This document shows positions 34,991-44,848 of a stretch of DNA of 64,000 bases, piece after piece. The notes under the pieces are model-generated. The model was not told where the DNA came from. It was given only the letters and a program-made list of their open reading frames with translations, and made no database searches. The stretch is from Pirellula staleyi DSM 6068 (GTDB lineage: Bacteria; Planctomycetota; Planctomycetia; Pirellulales; Pirellulaceae). Location: NCBI RefSeq assembly GCF_000025185.1, contig NC_013720.1, positions 4,216,001 through 4,280,000 of the forward strand, written 5' to 3'. How positions within the stretch are numbered: the first letter of the stretch is position 1; each line of letters starts with the position of its first letter. A program made the translations under genes and the position numbers.

Positions 34991-36430
34991 ATGCAGATCA
35001 ACGAAGAGCTTATCCGCAACGTCGTCGCCAAAGTGCTCGCCGAGGTCAATCGCGGCGCACATGCTGGCAGCAAATCTTTTGCTGGCCGCAATGGCGTGTT
35101 TACTTGTCCGGATGAAGCTGTCGCTGCCGCTCGCACCGCTTTCGAGCAACTCTCGGAGCGAGGCCGCGAAGAACGCAAGCGAATCATCGATCACATCCGC
35201 CGCATTTCGATCGATCAGTCGGTCGAACTCGGCACGATGGAAATGAACGAAACGAAAATCGGCCGCTTGCAGCACAAGATCGAAAAGCTGCATACACTCG
35301 GGATGAAGACCCCCGGTGTCGAGTTCCTTCGCTCGGAAGTTTATAGCGGCGATCATGGCCTCGCGGTCATCGAGCACGCACCCTTTGGAGTGATCGGTGC
35401 CATCACTCCCGTCACCCACTCGCTCCCCACCATCACCGGCAATGCTGTGAGCATGATTGCGGCTGGTAATGCCCTGGTCGTGAACCCACACCCCAGTGGT
35501 AAGAAAGTGGCTGCCGAAGGTGTGCGTCGTTTCAACGCGGCGATCTACAAAGATCTCGGCATCGACAACCTGATCAGTGTGATTGCCGAACCGACCCTCG
35601 AGACTGCCAACTCACTGTTCGCTCATCGTGGTGTGAACATGATTTGCGTGACAGGCGGTCCCGCAGTCGCTCGCGCAGCGCTGAAGAGTGGCAAACGGGC
35701 CGTGGTTGCTGGTCCTGGTAACCCACCTGTAGTCGTCGACGAAACAGCCGACCTCGATCGGGCTGCCCGCGCCATCATTCAAGGTGGTGCTTATGACAAC
35801 AACTTGCTCTGCATCGCCGAGAAAGAAGTCTTCGTGGTCGCCAGCGTCTTCGACGCCATGATGGCCGCCATGGAACGAGCTGGCGCTGTCCGACTGAATG
35901 CCAAAGAGGTCGATGCTTTGACCAAAGCCGCCATCATTCAAGTGGGTGAAGGGGAGCATAAGCACGACGCTCCGAGCAAGGATTTCCTCGGTCAAGATGC
36001 TGCGGTCCTCGCTCGCGGTGCCGGCAAATCGGTACCAGCCAATGTGGAACTCCTCTTCGGCGAAACCGACGAGCACAACCCATTCGTTCCTGTCGAACAG
36101 ATGATGCCGTTCGTTCCGTTCGTTCGTTGCCGCGACGTCGATCATGCGATTGAACTAGCCAAGAAGTACGAACATGGCTTCCGGCACACCAGCATCATTC
36201 ACAGCAATAACGTTCGAAACATGACCCGCATGGGTCGTATCCTCGACACCACGCTATTCGTGAAAAACGGACCTTGCATGGCGGCTCTAGGACTGGGTGG
36301 CGAAGGCTACTTGTCGTTCTCAATCGCTGGTCCCACGGGTGAAGGGGTCACGACACCACTTACTTTCACCCGCGAACGTCGCTGCTCGCTGATCGACGAT
36401 CTCTACATCCTCGGCAAGCCCAAGAGCTAA
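34991..36430 (+). CDS. pduP: CoA-acylating aldehyde dehydrogenase, PduP-like (BMC lumen enzyme)
   Basis: This 479-residue enzyme would oxidise an aldehyde (here probably lactaldehyde) to acyl-CoA with NAD. Residues 1-20 ([18 protein letters not shown]) form an amphipathic helix typical of encapsulation peptides, followed by a short Gly/Ser linker. The dehydrogenase part shows [45 protein letters not shown] and [10 protein letters not shown]. The catalytic Cys274 lies in [13 protein letters not shown]. Size and motifs match PduP/EutE rather than ordinary aldehyde dehydrogenases. ATG 34991 is preferred to the TTG at 34985. Confidence 0.94.
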   Translation: MQINEELIRNVVAKVLAEVNRGAHAGSKSFAGRNGVFTCPDEAVAAARTAFEQLSERGREERKRIIDHIRRISIDQSVELGTMEMNETKIGRLQHKIEKLHTLGMKTPGVEFLRSEVYSGDHGLAVIEHAPFGVIGAITPVTHSLPTITGNAVSMIAAGNALVVNPHPSGKKVAAEGVRRFNAAIYKDLGIDNLISVIAEPTLETANSLFAHRGVNMICVTGGPAVARAALKSGKRAVVAGPGNPPVVVDETADLDRAARAIIQGGAYDNNLLCIAEKEVFVVASVFDAMMAAMERAGAVRLNAKEVDALTKAAIIQVGEGEHKHDAPSKDFLGQDAAVLARGAGKSVPANVELLFGETDEHNPFVPVEQMMPFVPFVRCRDVDHAIELAKKYEHGFRHTSIIHSNNVRNMTRMGRILDTTLFVKNGPCMAALGLGGEGYLSFSIAGPTGEGVTTPLTFTRERRCSLIDDLYILGKPKS

Positions 36431-36461
36431 CCCAGGTTTGAGTGTCACACAGGAGCCTTCG

Positions 36462-36719
36462 ATGCAAGTCGCACTCGTGGTTGGAACGGCCACCGCAACG
36501 CTGAAGCACAGCTCGATGAAGTCGCAAAAGCTGCTCATCGTGCAGCCGATGCTCGTCGATGGCAGCACCCCCGATGGCGACCCTCAAGTGGCGGTCGATG
36601 CCGTGGGGGCAGGCAAAGGGGAACGTGTGCTGATCAGCAGTGATGGTCGCTACATGCGAGATGTTTTGAAGGCGGATGCTACTCCGGTTCGCTGGAGTGT
36701 GATCGGAATCTGTGATTAA
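36462..36719 (+). CDS. BMC-P (EutN/CcmL) pentameric shell protein 2
   Basis: This 85-residue protein has the EutN/CcmL fold: QVALVVGTATATLKHSSMKSQ, LLIVQPMLVDGST and AVDAVGAGKGERVLISSDG, ending in WSVIGICD. AGGAG at 36451-36455 lies six bases before ATG 36462. It is the shortest of the three pentamer proteins in the operon and differs clearly from the other two, so the copies are old paralogues. Confidence 0.93.
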   Translation: MQVALVVGTATATLKHSSMKSQKLLIVQPMLVDGSTPDGDPQVAVDAVGAGKGERVLISSDGRYMRDVLKADATPVRWSVIGICD

Positions 36720-36745
36720 CCAACTCGCTGCATAGACGTGAATTT

Positions 36746-37492
36746 GTGAACGCTACCGAAGTCGAAAACCTGGTTCGCGAAGTGCTGCGGCAGCTTACTG
36801 CCGTTAGCTCCGCCGCGCCTGGTTCGACCGCTGTCGCGTCGCCGAAACCCCCAGTCGAAACTCCCCGAACAGCACCCATTCCTAGTGGAACGGCAGTCGT
36901 TCGCGATTCGCTGGTAACACTCGCTTCGATCGAAGACCGCTTGACCGGCATTTCGCGGATGGTCGTTTCGTCGCGAGCTATCGTTACGCCAGCTGTGGTC
37001 GATGAACTTCGCAAACGGGGAATTTCGATCGTTCGGTCGGCGGATGCCATCGCTGGTACAACGCTCGCCAATCTCGGGCGGGAATTGGTGGTTACGCTCG
37101 CCTCCGATGGTCTGGCCGCACTGCGAACCGATTTGGTGAGTGTGCTTCGCCGGACAATTCCTCAGCTGGAACTGATCGATAACTGCCGCTCGCCCAAGCT
37201 CGAAGATGTGCTGGCCGAACTAACGTCGCGCGTCGTATCGCGTGGCCGTGTGGGATTGCTCCTGACGTCGACGACCGCTGTAGCAGCTGCCCTGGCGAAC
37301 CGCACCCGCGGTGTTCGAGCCTTGGTCGCCACGAGTGGCCAGTCGATCGACGACGCAGCCGACACACTGGCTCCCAATTTGATTGTGGTCGACCGCTTGA
37401 AAGTCAACGTCTGGCAACTCCGCGCGATTGCCTCGCGGCTGGTGTCGCACGGTGTAATGACCCCTGCGGCTCCCTGGAACCAATTGCTCTAG
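36746..37492 (+). CDS. BMC-associated protein with encapsulation-like helix and RpiB-like domain
   Basis: This 248-residue protein lies between two pentamer shell genes and starts with GTG. Residues 2-20 (NATEVENLVREVLRQLTAV) form an amphipathic helix like those of PduL and PduP here. After a Pro/Ala/Thr linker (21-50), residues 68-97 contain IVTPAVVDELRKRGISIV, a pattern like short modules of EutQ/EutT-type proteins. Residues 113-230 read like RpiB/LacAB sugar-phosphate isomerases (LASDGLAALRTDLVSVLRR, then GRVGLLLTSTTAVAAALANRTRGVRALVA), but the GTG loop with its catalytic Cys is replaced by TSTT and the SDH motif by SDG. It is probably a non-catalytic or altered lumen protein. Homology is my reading of motifs and needs a profile search. 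Confidence 0.6.
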   Translation: MNATEVENLVREVLRQLTAVSSAAPGSTAVASPKPPVETPRTAPIPSGTAVVRDSLVTLASIEDRLTGISRMVVSSRAIVTPAVVDELRKRGISIVRSADAIAGTTLANLGRELVVTLASDGLAALRTDLVSVLRRTIPQLELIDNCRSPKLEDVLAELTSRVVSRGRVGLLLTSTTAVAAALANRTRGVRALVATSGQSIDDAADTLAPNLIVVDRLKVNVWQLRAIASRLVSHGVMTPAAPWNQLL

Positions 37493-37506
37493 GAGCTTCA
37501 GCAGCC

Positions 37507-37791
37507 ATGCGAATTGCCAAAATCGTCGGAACTGTCACCCTCAGCCGTTGCCACGACACCTTCGTGGGAGCGAGCTTGCGATTAGCAGTTCCGATGACCT
37601 TGCCCGAACTGCGCGGCGAGACTCAGCCTGCAGCCGATGAAATCGTCGTTTGGGACGACCTCGGCGCCGGTCTCGGCTCGATGATTGCCGTCAGTGAAGG
37701 TGGCGAAGCGGCTCAGCCGTTCCGCCCGAAAGACAAACCGGTCGATGCCTACGCAGCAGCGATTTTCGACGACCTGCGTCTCGACCCCTAA
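37507..37791 (+). CDS. BMC-P (EutN/CcmL) pentameric shell protein 3
   Basis: This 94-residue protein has the EutN/CcmL fold: MRIAKIVGTVTLSRCHDTF, a variant segment GASLRLAVPMTLPELRGE, then VVWDDLGAGLGSMIAVSEGGEAAQP and a C-terminal DAYAAAIFDDLRLDP. The third strand differs from the usual LLLVQP pattern. ATG 37507 follows the previous gene by 14 bases. As the third pentamer type it completes the vertex set normally seen in PVM loci. Confidence 0.93.
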   Translation: MRIAKIVGTVTLSRCHDTFVGASLRLAVPMTLPELRGETQPAADEIVVWDDLGAGLGSMIAVSEGGEAAQPFRPKDKPVDAYAAAIFDDLRLDP

Positions 37792-37868
37792 ACCGAAACC
37801 AACTTACCACCGTGCGGAACTTGGTTCCGCGAACCATACATTTCACTTCCTACTGAGGAATCTAGATC

Positions 37869-38732
37869 GTGGCGAATATTCACAAGCTGAAGCAAGACAT
37901 CTGCGAGATCGGTCGTCGCCTCTATAACAAAGGCTTCGCCGCTGCGAATGACGGTAACATCACGATTCGTGTCAGCGAGAACGAAGTGCTCGTTACACCC
38001 ACCATGCACTCGAAGGGTTTTCTCAAGCCCGAAGATATTTGCATGATGGATATGTCGGGCAAGCAGATTGGCGGCACCAAGAAACGCTCGAGCGAGGCGC
38101 TGTTGCACCTCGAGATCTTTCGCGAACGTCCCGAAGTGAAAAGTGTGGTGCACTGTCATCCACCACATGCCACCGCGTTTGCCATCGCTCGTGAGCCGAT
38201 TCCCCAGTGCGTGCTTCCCGAAGTCGAAGTCTTTCTGGGTGATGTTCCAATCACCATGTATGAGACTCCTGGCGGAAAAGAATTCGCAGAGACGGTGCTC
38301 CCCTTCGTCAAGAAGACCAACGTCATCATCCTGGCCAATCACGGCACAGTGAGCTACGGCGATAACGTCGAACAAGCCTACTGGTGGACGGAAATTCTCG
38401 ACGCCTATTGCCGCATGCTGATGCTCGCCAAAGATCTCGGCCGCGTGAACTACTTCAGCGAGAAGAAAGAACGCGAGCTGCTTGAGCTGAAAGACAAGTG
38501 GGGCTGGAAAGATCCTCGCAATACACCTGAATACAAAGATTGCGACATCTGCGCCAACGACATCTTCCGCGACAGCTGGAAACAATCGGGCGTGGAACGC
38601 AAAGCCTTTGAGGCTCCCCCTCCGATGGCACCATCTGCCAAGAAAGAGGCTGCTCCTGCAGCCGCCGGAGATCAGGAAGCACTCGTCAGACTCATCACCG
38701 AACGTGTGCTCGCCGAGCTCTCGAAGAAGTAG
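37869..38732 (+). CDS. Class II aldolase (fuculose/rhamnulose-phosphate type) with C-terminal encapsulation peptide
   Basis: This 287-residue enzyme is the signature aldolase of the PVM-type compartment, cleaving L-fuculose-1-phosphate or L-rhamnulose-1-phosphate to DHAP and L-lactaldehyde. It shows AANDGNITIRV, the catalytic Glu77 in KRSSEALLHLEIF, zinc ligands His95 and His97 in VHCHPPHA, and His158 in LANHGTVSYG. After the aldolase domain (to about residue 240) comes an Ala/Pro linker and a terminal amphipathic helix (EALVRLITERVLAELSKK), an encapsulation peptide placed at the C terminus. The start is GTG 37869 with GAGG upstream. Which sugar is the main substrate cannot be told from sequence. 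Confidence 0.92.
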   Translation: MANIHKLKQDICEIGRRLYNKGFAAANDGNITIRVSENEVLVTPTMHSKGFLKPEDICMMDMSGKQIGGTKKRSSEALLHLEIFRERPEVKSVVHCHPPHATAFAIAREPIPQCVLPEVEVFLGDVPITMYETPGGKEFAETVLPFVKKTNVIILANHGTVSYGDNVEQAYWWTEILDAYCRMLMLAKDLGRVNYFSEKKERELLELKDKWGWKDPRNTPEYKDCDICANDIFRDSWKQSGVERKAFEAPPPMAPSAKKEAAPAAAGDQEALVRLITERVLAELSKK

Positions 38733-38750
38733 TTCTCTGAGAACTTCTTC
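38726..38750. repeat. Palindromic sequence at the end of the aldolase gene
   Basis: GAAG-T-AGTTCTC-T-GAGAACT-T-CTTC forms a 25-base palindrome with a single symmetric mismatch, overlapping the aldolase stop codon. No T run follows, so it is not a standard terminator. It could be a stability hairpin or an operator ahead of the last operon gene. Confidence 0.45.
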
Positions 38751-38819
38751 ACGAAAATTCGGCCGGAAGTGTCCGTTCTACTCTCGAACTCTTGTTATCT
38801 TTGACGCTGTGGTGTGATC

Positions 38820-39764
38820 ATGAAAGTTTCGATCATCGGTGGTGCTGGTCTCGTCGGTTCGAGTGCCGCTTTTGCGCTGCAGTGCGGCGGTGTGGCCAGT
38901 GAAATTGCTTTACTCGACGTGAACCTCGATCTAGCAGGTGGGCATGCCCTCGACTTGCTGCATGGTGGGCCAAGTACCGCCGATCAAGTGATTACCGCTG
39001 GTGGCTATGAGCATGTTCCCGATAGCGACATTATCTGCATCACTGCCGGTTTGCGTCGTAAGCCTGATGAAAGTCGACTCGATCTGATCAATCGTAACAC
39101 CGACCTGTTCGTCTCGATCCTCACCGAGATCCAGAAGGTGGGTTACAAGAAAGAGGCGATTGTGATTGTGGTGAGCAATCCGGTCGACATCCTTACCTAC
39201 GTTGCTGCCGATCGCTTGAACTTGCCTCACTCGCAGGTGATTGGTCTCGGAACGCAGCTCGATACGATTCGTTTCCGAAGTCTGATCGCGCAGCAGTTGA
39301 AGGTCGCTCCTTCGCAAGTGCAAGCACTGATCCTGGGGGAGCATGGCGACAGCATGGTGCCGATCTGGTCGAGCGCGACGATTGCTTCGCTGCCACTGGA
39401 TAAGTTTCCAGGCTGGAATCTTCGTCTGGCGGACGAACTCTTTACCCGCACCAAGGGTTCGGGAGCCGAGGTGATTAAGAAGAAAACCGGCGCTGGCTTT
39501 GCCGTGGGGATTGCGATCCGCGATCTTGTCGATTCGATCATCCTCGACCAGAAACGGATTCTGCCGATCTCGTCGATCCAAAATGGTTGCTACGACATTC
39601 GCGACGTCGCGCTGAGTGTTCCAACAGTTCTCGGCCGCAAGGGTGTGGTGGCCCGTCACGAAATCGAACTTTGGCCGAAGGAAGTGCAGCTGCTTCGCAA
39701 GAGTGGTTTGGTGCTCCGCCAAACCCTCGAACAAGTGCTCGCCCGCATCGGCCGAAAGAAGTAG
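38820..39764 (+). CDS. Lactate/malate dehydrogenase family protein
   Basis: This 314-residue enzyme has the LDH/MDH fold: the NAD-binding GGAGLVGSSAAFALQ, the substrate-binding GLRRKPDESRLDLINRN, VSNPVDILTYVA, and the catalytic His in LGEHGDSMVPIWS. The Arg-Arg-Lys in the substrate loop fits malate or lactate. ATG 38820 lies six bases after a GTG at 38814 that is less likely. It is the last gene of the BMC operon; in the characterised planctomycetal organelle a homologue is proposed to recycle NAD for the aldehyde dehydrogenase. The last 18 residues (LRQTLEQVLARIGRKK) are amphipathic and could be a weak encapsulation peptide. Confidence 0.88.
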   Translation: MKVSIIGGAGLVGSSAAFALQCGGVASEIALLDVNLDLAGGHALDLLHGGPSTADQVITAGGYEHVPDSDIICITAGLRRKPDESRLDLINRNTDLFVSILTEIQKVGYKKEAIVIVVSNPVDILTYVAADRLNLPHSQVIGLGTQLDTIRFRSLIAQQLKVAPSQVQALILGEHGDSMVPIWSSATIASLPLDKFPGWNLRLADELFTRTKGSGAEVIKKKTGAGFAVGIAIRDLVDSIILDQKRILPISSIQNGCYDIRDVALSVPTVLGRKGVVARHEIELWPKEVQLLRKSGLVLRQTLEQVLARIGRKK

Positions 39765-39773
39765 TTTTCCCTT

Positions 39774-39794
39774 CAGCTCATACCGCCTGAGCTG
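39774..39794 (+). repeat. Short inverted repeat after the BMC operon
   Basis: CAGCTCA (39774-39780) and TGAGCTG (39788-39794) form a 7-bp stem nine bases after the last BMC gene, without a T run. It may be a weak 3'-end hairpin; no strong terminator was found before the next gene. Confidence 0.35.
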
Positions 39795-39951
39795 GACGCT
39801 ATCCCCGGCGTCCTACTCCCTCAAGAAAAATTGGCACGCCCCCTAAATTCACGAATCTGTGGGGGGGAGGTAGCCGTCTTACGTATGAATCCCGCAGGTT
39901 GTGCCACTCGGCAAGAGCCTGCCGTGTCTTTAAAATCTCGGGGAATTCGTG

Positions 39952-42042
39952 ATGCTCCTCTCTGCTACTCGCTGGCTTCGTGGTGCGCTGGCCGTCATTG
40001 TGCTGGCCACTTCCACTGGACTCTTATCGGCTCAAGACCCTGCTGCGGAGGGTGAAGCAAAGCCTGCTCTACCGCTGGGACGCGTGGTGATGTTCAGCAG
40101 TGGTGTGGCGTTCTACGAGCGCCGCGGCGATGTCGAAGGGGATGCCACCATCGACCTGCGTTTTAATACGCGCGACATCAACGACCTGCTCAAGAGCATG
40201 GTTCTCGAGGACCTGGGTGGCGGTCAGATCTCGACCGTTTCTTACGGCAGCAAAGATCCGATCACACGGACGCTCCGCACCTTTTCGATCGATCTCACCA
40301 CAAGTCCGACGCTCGGAGACTTGCTGGCCCAAATTCGTGGCGAGCGGATCGAACTTGATAGCCCCACACCCACCAGTGGCGTGATTGTGGGGATTGAAAA
40401 ACGGGATCAAAAAGTGGGGGATCAAGTCGTACAGACTTCGATTCTTACTCTGCTAACCGACGAAGGCTTGCGGAACATTTCGCTCGACAACATTGGCCGC
40501 ATCAAGCTGTCGAATCCCAAGCTCGATGCCGAACTTCGTCAGGCACTGCTGGTGCTGGCGATGGGGAAGTCAGCCGACAAGAAGTCGGTCTCGCTTAGCT
40601 TCACAGGCAAAGGAAAACGCCCCGTTCGTGTCGGCTACATTCAAGAGTCGCCGATCTGGAAGACCAGCTATCGCCTGGTGCTCGACGACGAGAAACAGCC
40701 GCTACTGCAAGGCTGGGCGATTGTCGAGAACACGACCGAGGAAGACTGGAACAACGTGAATTTGACGCTGATTAGCGGGCGTCCGATTTCGTTCACGATG
40801 GATCTTTATCAGCCGCTTTACATCGACCGGCCCGAGGTTAAGCCAGAACTCTACGCCTCGCTGACACCGCGTACCTATGATCAATCGATGGCGGAGGCGG
40901 ATCGCGAGTTTGAGGCGCTGGCGCACGATGAAAAAAGCCGCGATGCTGCTGCCAAGCCAGCCATGGCCAACCGCCGGATGGCCGAAGCAGCCTCTAATGG
41001 CGTTGAATTGCAGATGATGAAGCGCGCCGAAGATAAGGCTTTCAATCCGGCCAGTGGCGTGCAGTCGGTTGCCACCGCCAGCGACGTGGGCGAGCTCTTT
41101 CAATACCGCATCGCAACCCCTGTCTCGCTCGAACGTCAAAAGTCGGCGATGCTGCCGATCGTGAACGATTCGGTGAAGGGTGAGAAGGTTTCGATTTACA
41201 GCGAGTCGTCGCATGCCAAGCATCCCCTCAGTGGTGTTCGGCTGAAGAACAGCACCGATCTGCACCTGATGCAAGGTCCGATCACGGTGTTCGACGGTGG
41301 TGCCTACGCCGGTGATGCTCAGATTCAGGATCTACAGCCTGGAACCGAGCGGCTGATCAGCTACGCCCTCGATCTCGATACCGAAGTGGCTCCTTCGATC
41401 GAAGGCTTGCCCGAGGAACTGGTGAGCGTGAAGGTGGTGCGTGGTGTTCTCGAGTCGTCGCGCAAGTATGGTCGCAAGAAGAACTACGTGATCAAGAATT
41501 CATCGAAGAAGACGAAGCAAGTTCTGATCGAATACCCTGTCGAGGCATCGTGGAATCTGATCGAACCCAAAGAGGCGACCGAGAAGACTCGCGACCTCTA
41601 TCGGTTTGCCGTCGCGGCCGAGCCCGGTGTCGCTGCCAATCTGCTGGTGCGTGAAGAGCGTGTCGATACTCAGCGGGTGGCACTAGCCAACTGCGATGAC
41701 AACATGATCCGCTTCTATATCCAAGCCGCCGTTGTTTCACCTGCCCTGAAAGAAAAACTGGGCGAAGTGATTAAACGGAAAGAGGGGCTCGCTCTGCTGG
41801 TGGCTAAGCGTGGCGAACTCGAGCGTCAAGTGACGGTGATCTTCGAAGAGCAAACCCGCATTCGCCAAAACATGGAACAGCTCCCTAAAGACTCGGACTT
41901 GTTCCGCCGCTACGTCACGAAGTTTAACGAGCAGGAAGATAAGGTGGAGCAGCTTCGCGAGCAGATCAAGAAAGCGATCGACGACGAGAATAACGGTCGC
42001 AACGATCTGAATAACTTCCTCTCGAACATCGACCTGTCCTAA
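39952..42042 (+). CDS. DUF4139 domain-containing exported protein
   Basis: This 696-residue protein has a signal-like N terminus (residues about 8-28), then PLGRVVMFSSGVAFYERRGDVEGDATI, the opening pattern of DUF4140/DUF4139-like proteins, and later PIWKTSYRLVLDDEKQPLLQGWAIVENTTEEDW, a DUF4139 signature. A coiled-coil segment is present near the C terminus (about 600-690). The family is mostly extracytoplasmic and its function unknown. ATG 39952 and GTG 39949 are adjacent starts. It follows the BMC operon on the same strand after about 190 bases; I see no functional link. Confidence 0.8.
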   Translation: MLLSATRWLRGALAVIVLATSTGLLSAQDPAAEGEAKPALPLGRVVMFSSGVAFYERRGDVEGDATIDLRFNTRDINDLLKSMVLEDLGGGQISTVSYGSKDPITRTLRTFSIDLTTSPTLGDLLAQIRGERIELDSPTPTSGVIVGIEKRDQKVGDQVVQTSILTLLTDEGLRNISLDNIGRIKLSNPKLDAELRQALLVLAMGKSADKKSVSLSFTGKGKRPVRVGYIQESPIWKTSYRLVLDDEKQPLLQGWAIVENTTEEDWNNVNLTLISGRPISFTMDLYQPLYIDRPEVKPELYASLTPRTYDQSMAEADREFEALAHDEKSRDAAAKPAMANRRMAEAASNGVELQMMKRAEDKAFNPASGVQSVATASDVGELFQYRIATPVSLERQKSAMLPIVNDSVKGEKVSIYSESSHAKHPLSGVRLKNSTDLHLMQGPITVFDGGAYAGDAQIQDLQPGTERLISYALDLDTEVAPSIEGLPEELVSVKVVRGVLESSRKYGRKKNYVIKNSSKKTKQVLIEYPVEASWNLIEPKEATEKTRDLYRFAVAAEPGVAANLLVREERVDTQRVALANCDDNMIRFYIQAAVVSPALKEKLGEVIKRKEGLALLVAKRGELERQVTVIFEEQTRIRQNMEQLPKDSDLFRRYVTKFNEQEDKVEQLREQIKKAIDDENNGRNDLNNFLSNIDLS

Positions 42043-42160
42043 TTCGCCTGAGCGATTGGGAAGCGATTCGAGGCTAAGAACCAGGGTGAGGGACTTTTCA
42101 GCATCCTCATCCTGAAGGGGCGACTTCCCACCGAGTCGCTCGCGTGGACTCGAGATTTTC

Positions 42161-42502
42161 TTAGGCGACCGGCATCAACGCCGAGTCGCTTTCGTGCAGG
42201 GCGACGCGATCGGTGACAAACTGCACTACAAAGTGTGTGAGTCCGACGCAAAGTTCATCCCCGTGCTGCACAGCGCTTTCGCTCACAGGCTTGCCGTTGA
42301 CAAACGTGCCGTGGCGGGAACCGAGGTCGCGCACCGAAAGCTGTCCATCGTGGAGGTGGATTTGACAATGTCGCCGGCTAATCCAGCGATCGTCAATACG
42401 CACCGACGCGGTAGTGCTACGGCCAATTTCAATCGGAAAGCGATCGAGCGTAAGCTCGCGCGGTGAAGCCAGAGGGTCCTGGCACACAAGTTTTACAATC
42501 AC
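42161..42502 (-). CDS. Small FHA-domain protein
   Basis: This 113-residue protein is almost only a forkhead-associated domain, which binds phosphothreonine peptides. It shows RFPIEIGRSTTASVRIDDRWISRRHCQI, then LSVRDLGSRHGTFVNGKPV, the conserved GR, SRRH and NG residues. The GTG at 42502 (residues VIVKLVCQ) is chosen because a promoter-like TTGACA/TAGGAT lies upstream at 42600-42627, inside the longer open frame that reaches 42691; an ATG at 42664 would therefore be upstream of the transcription start. No kinase is adjacent. Confidence 0.75.
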   Translation of the reverse strand: MIVKLVCQDPLASPRELTLDRFPIEIGRSTTASVRIDDRWISRRHCQIHLHDGQLSVRDLGSRHGTFVNGKPVSESAVQHGDELCVGLTHFVVQFVTDRVALHESDSALMPVA

Positions 42503-42987
42503 GGTGGGGGAACCGAAACTGAGAGCAGGGGCTGCGAACTGCTCGGCGGGTGGTGGGAGTGAAAAAAGCGGCAAACTCGCAGTTTTTCCACGAAGTGTGA
42601 TCCTATATCGGCACGCACCGATGTCAATTGCCTTTTGACAATTCTTCTCATTTCTCCGGTACATTCGGCCGGTTGGTGGTCTCGCAATCACGACGGAAAG
42701 CCGATTTTCGTGGGCATTTCGCTATCCAACCAGCGAACGGCACGTCACGCATGGTGTATTCGCTACGCCAGGGCTCGGTTTGCCTCTTTCAAAGCTGCTG
42801 TAGGCGAACCTTTCCGCTTCCCCGGCTTCCTTGAGGTGCTGCGCCGGGGGCTCTCTCTGGCACATAGGAGCCCATCGGTTTAGACTACTGGGCTCGAAAC
42901 CTCACAGCCGACCGCTTCCAGCGAGCGATCGTGTTTTCGCCGTATTTTAGCTGAAATTCATCATTTACCGACCGGGAACGCTTCTCC
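42503..42987. other. Divergent intergenic region between FHA and ilvD genes
   Basis: No gene is seen. Besides the minus-strand promoter at 42600-42627, a 7-bp inverted repeat (CCCCGGC, 42820-42826, with GCCGGGG, 42843-42849) lies about 140 bases before ilvD and could form a leader hairpin. No leader peptide rich in branched-chain residues was found. Confidence 0.4.
42600..42627 (-). promoter_or_regulatory. Candidate promoter of the FHA gene
   Basis: Read on the minus strand, TTGACA (42627-42622) and TAGGAT (42605-42600) are 16 bases apart. The same TTGACA-N12-GATATAGG sequence pattern precedes the candidate small RNA at 25594. Transcription would start near 42593, about 90 bases before the GTG. 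Confidence 0.45.
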
Positions 42988-44670
<1,683 letters not shown>

Positions 44671-44714
44671 AGTTCGATCTTAAGAAACTTCGTAGTCCTC
44701 GCCTAAAAACAGAG

Positions 44715-44751
44715 AGCCCTCGATTGGCAGTTTGCTGATCGAGGGCTTTTT
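44715..44751. terminator. Bidirectional Rho-independent terminator after ilvD
   Basis: AGCCCTCGAT (44715-44724) and ATCGAGGGCT (44738-44747) form a 10-bp stem followed by T residues on the plus strand. On the minus strand the stem is followed by CTCTGTTTTT, so it can also end the convergent transporter operon. Confidence 0.88.
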
Positions 44752-44848
44752 CGTAGGTGTTTTTTGCGAGTGTGGAGGTGGGCACTGTTCCCCAAGCAGA
44801 CATAGACAAGGAAGTTGTCTAGCACGATCAAGGGCCATGGGTGAAGCG

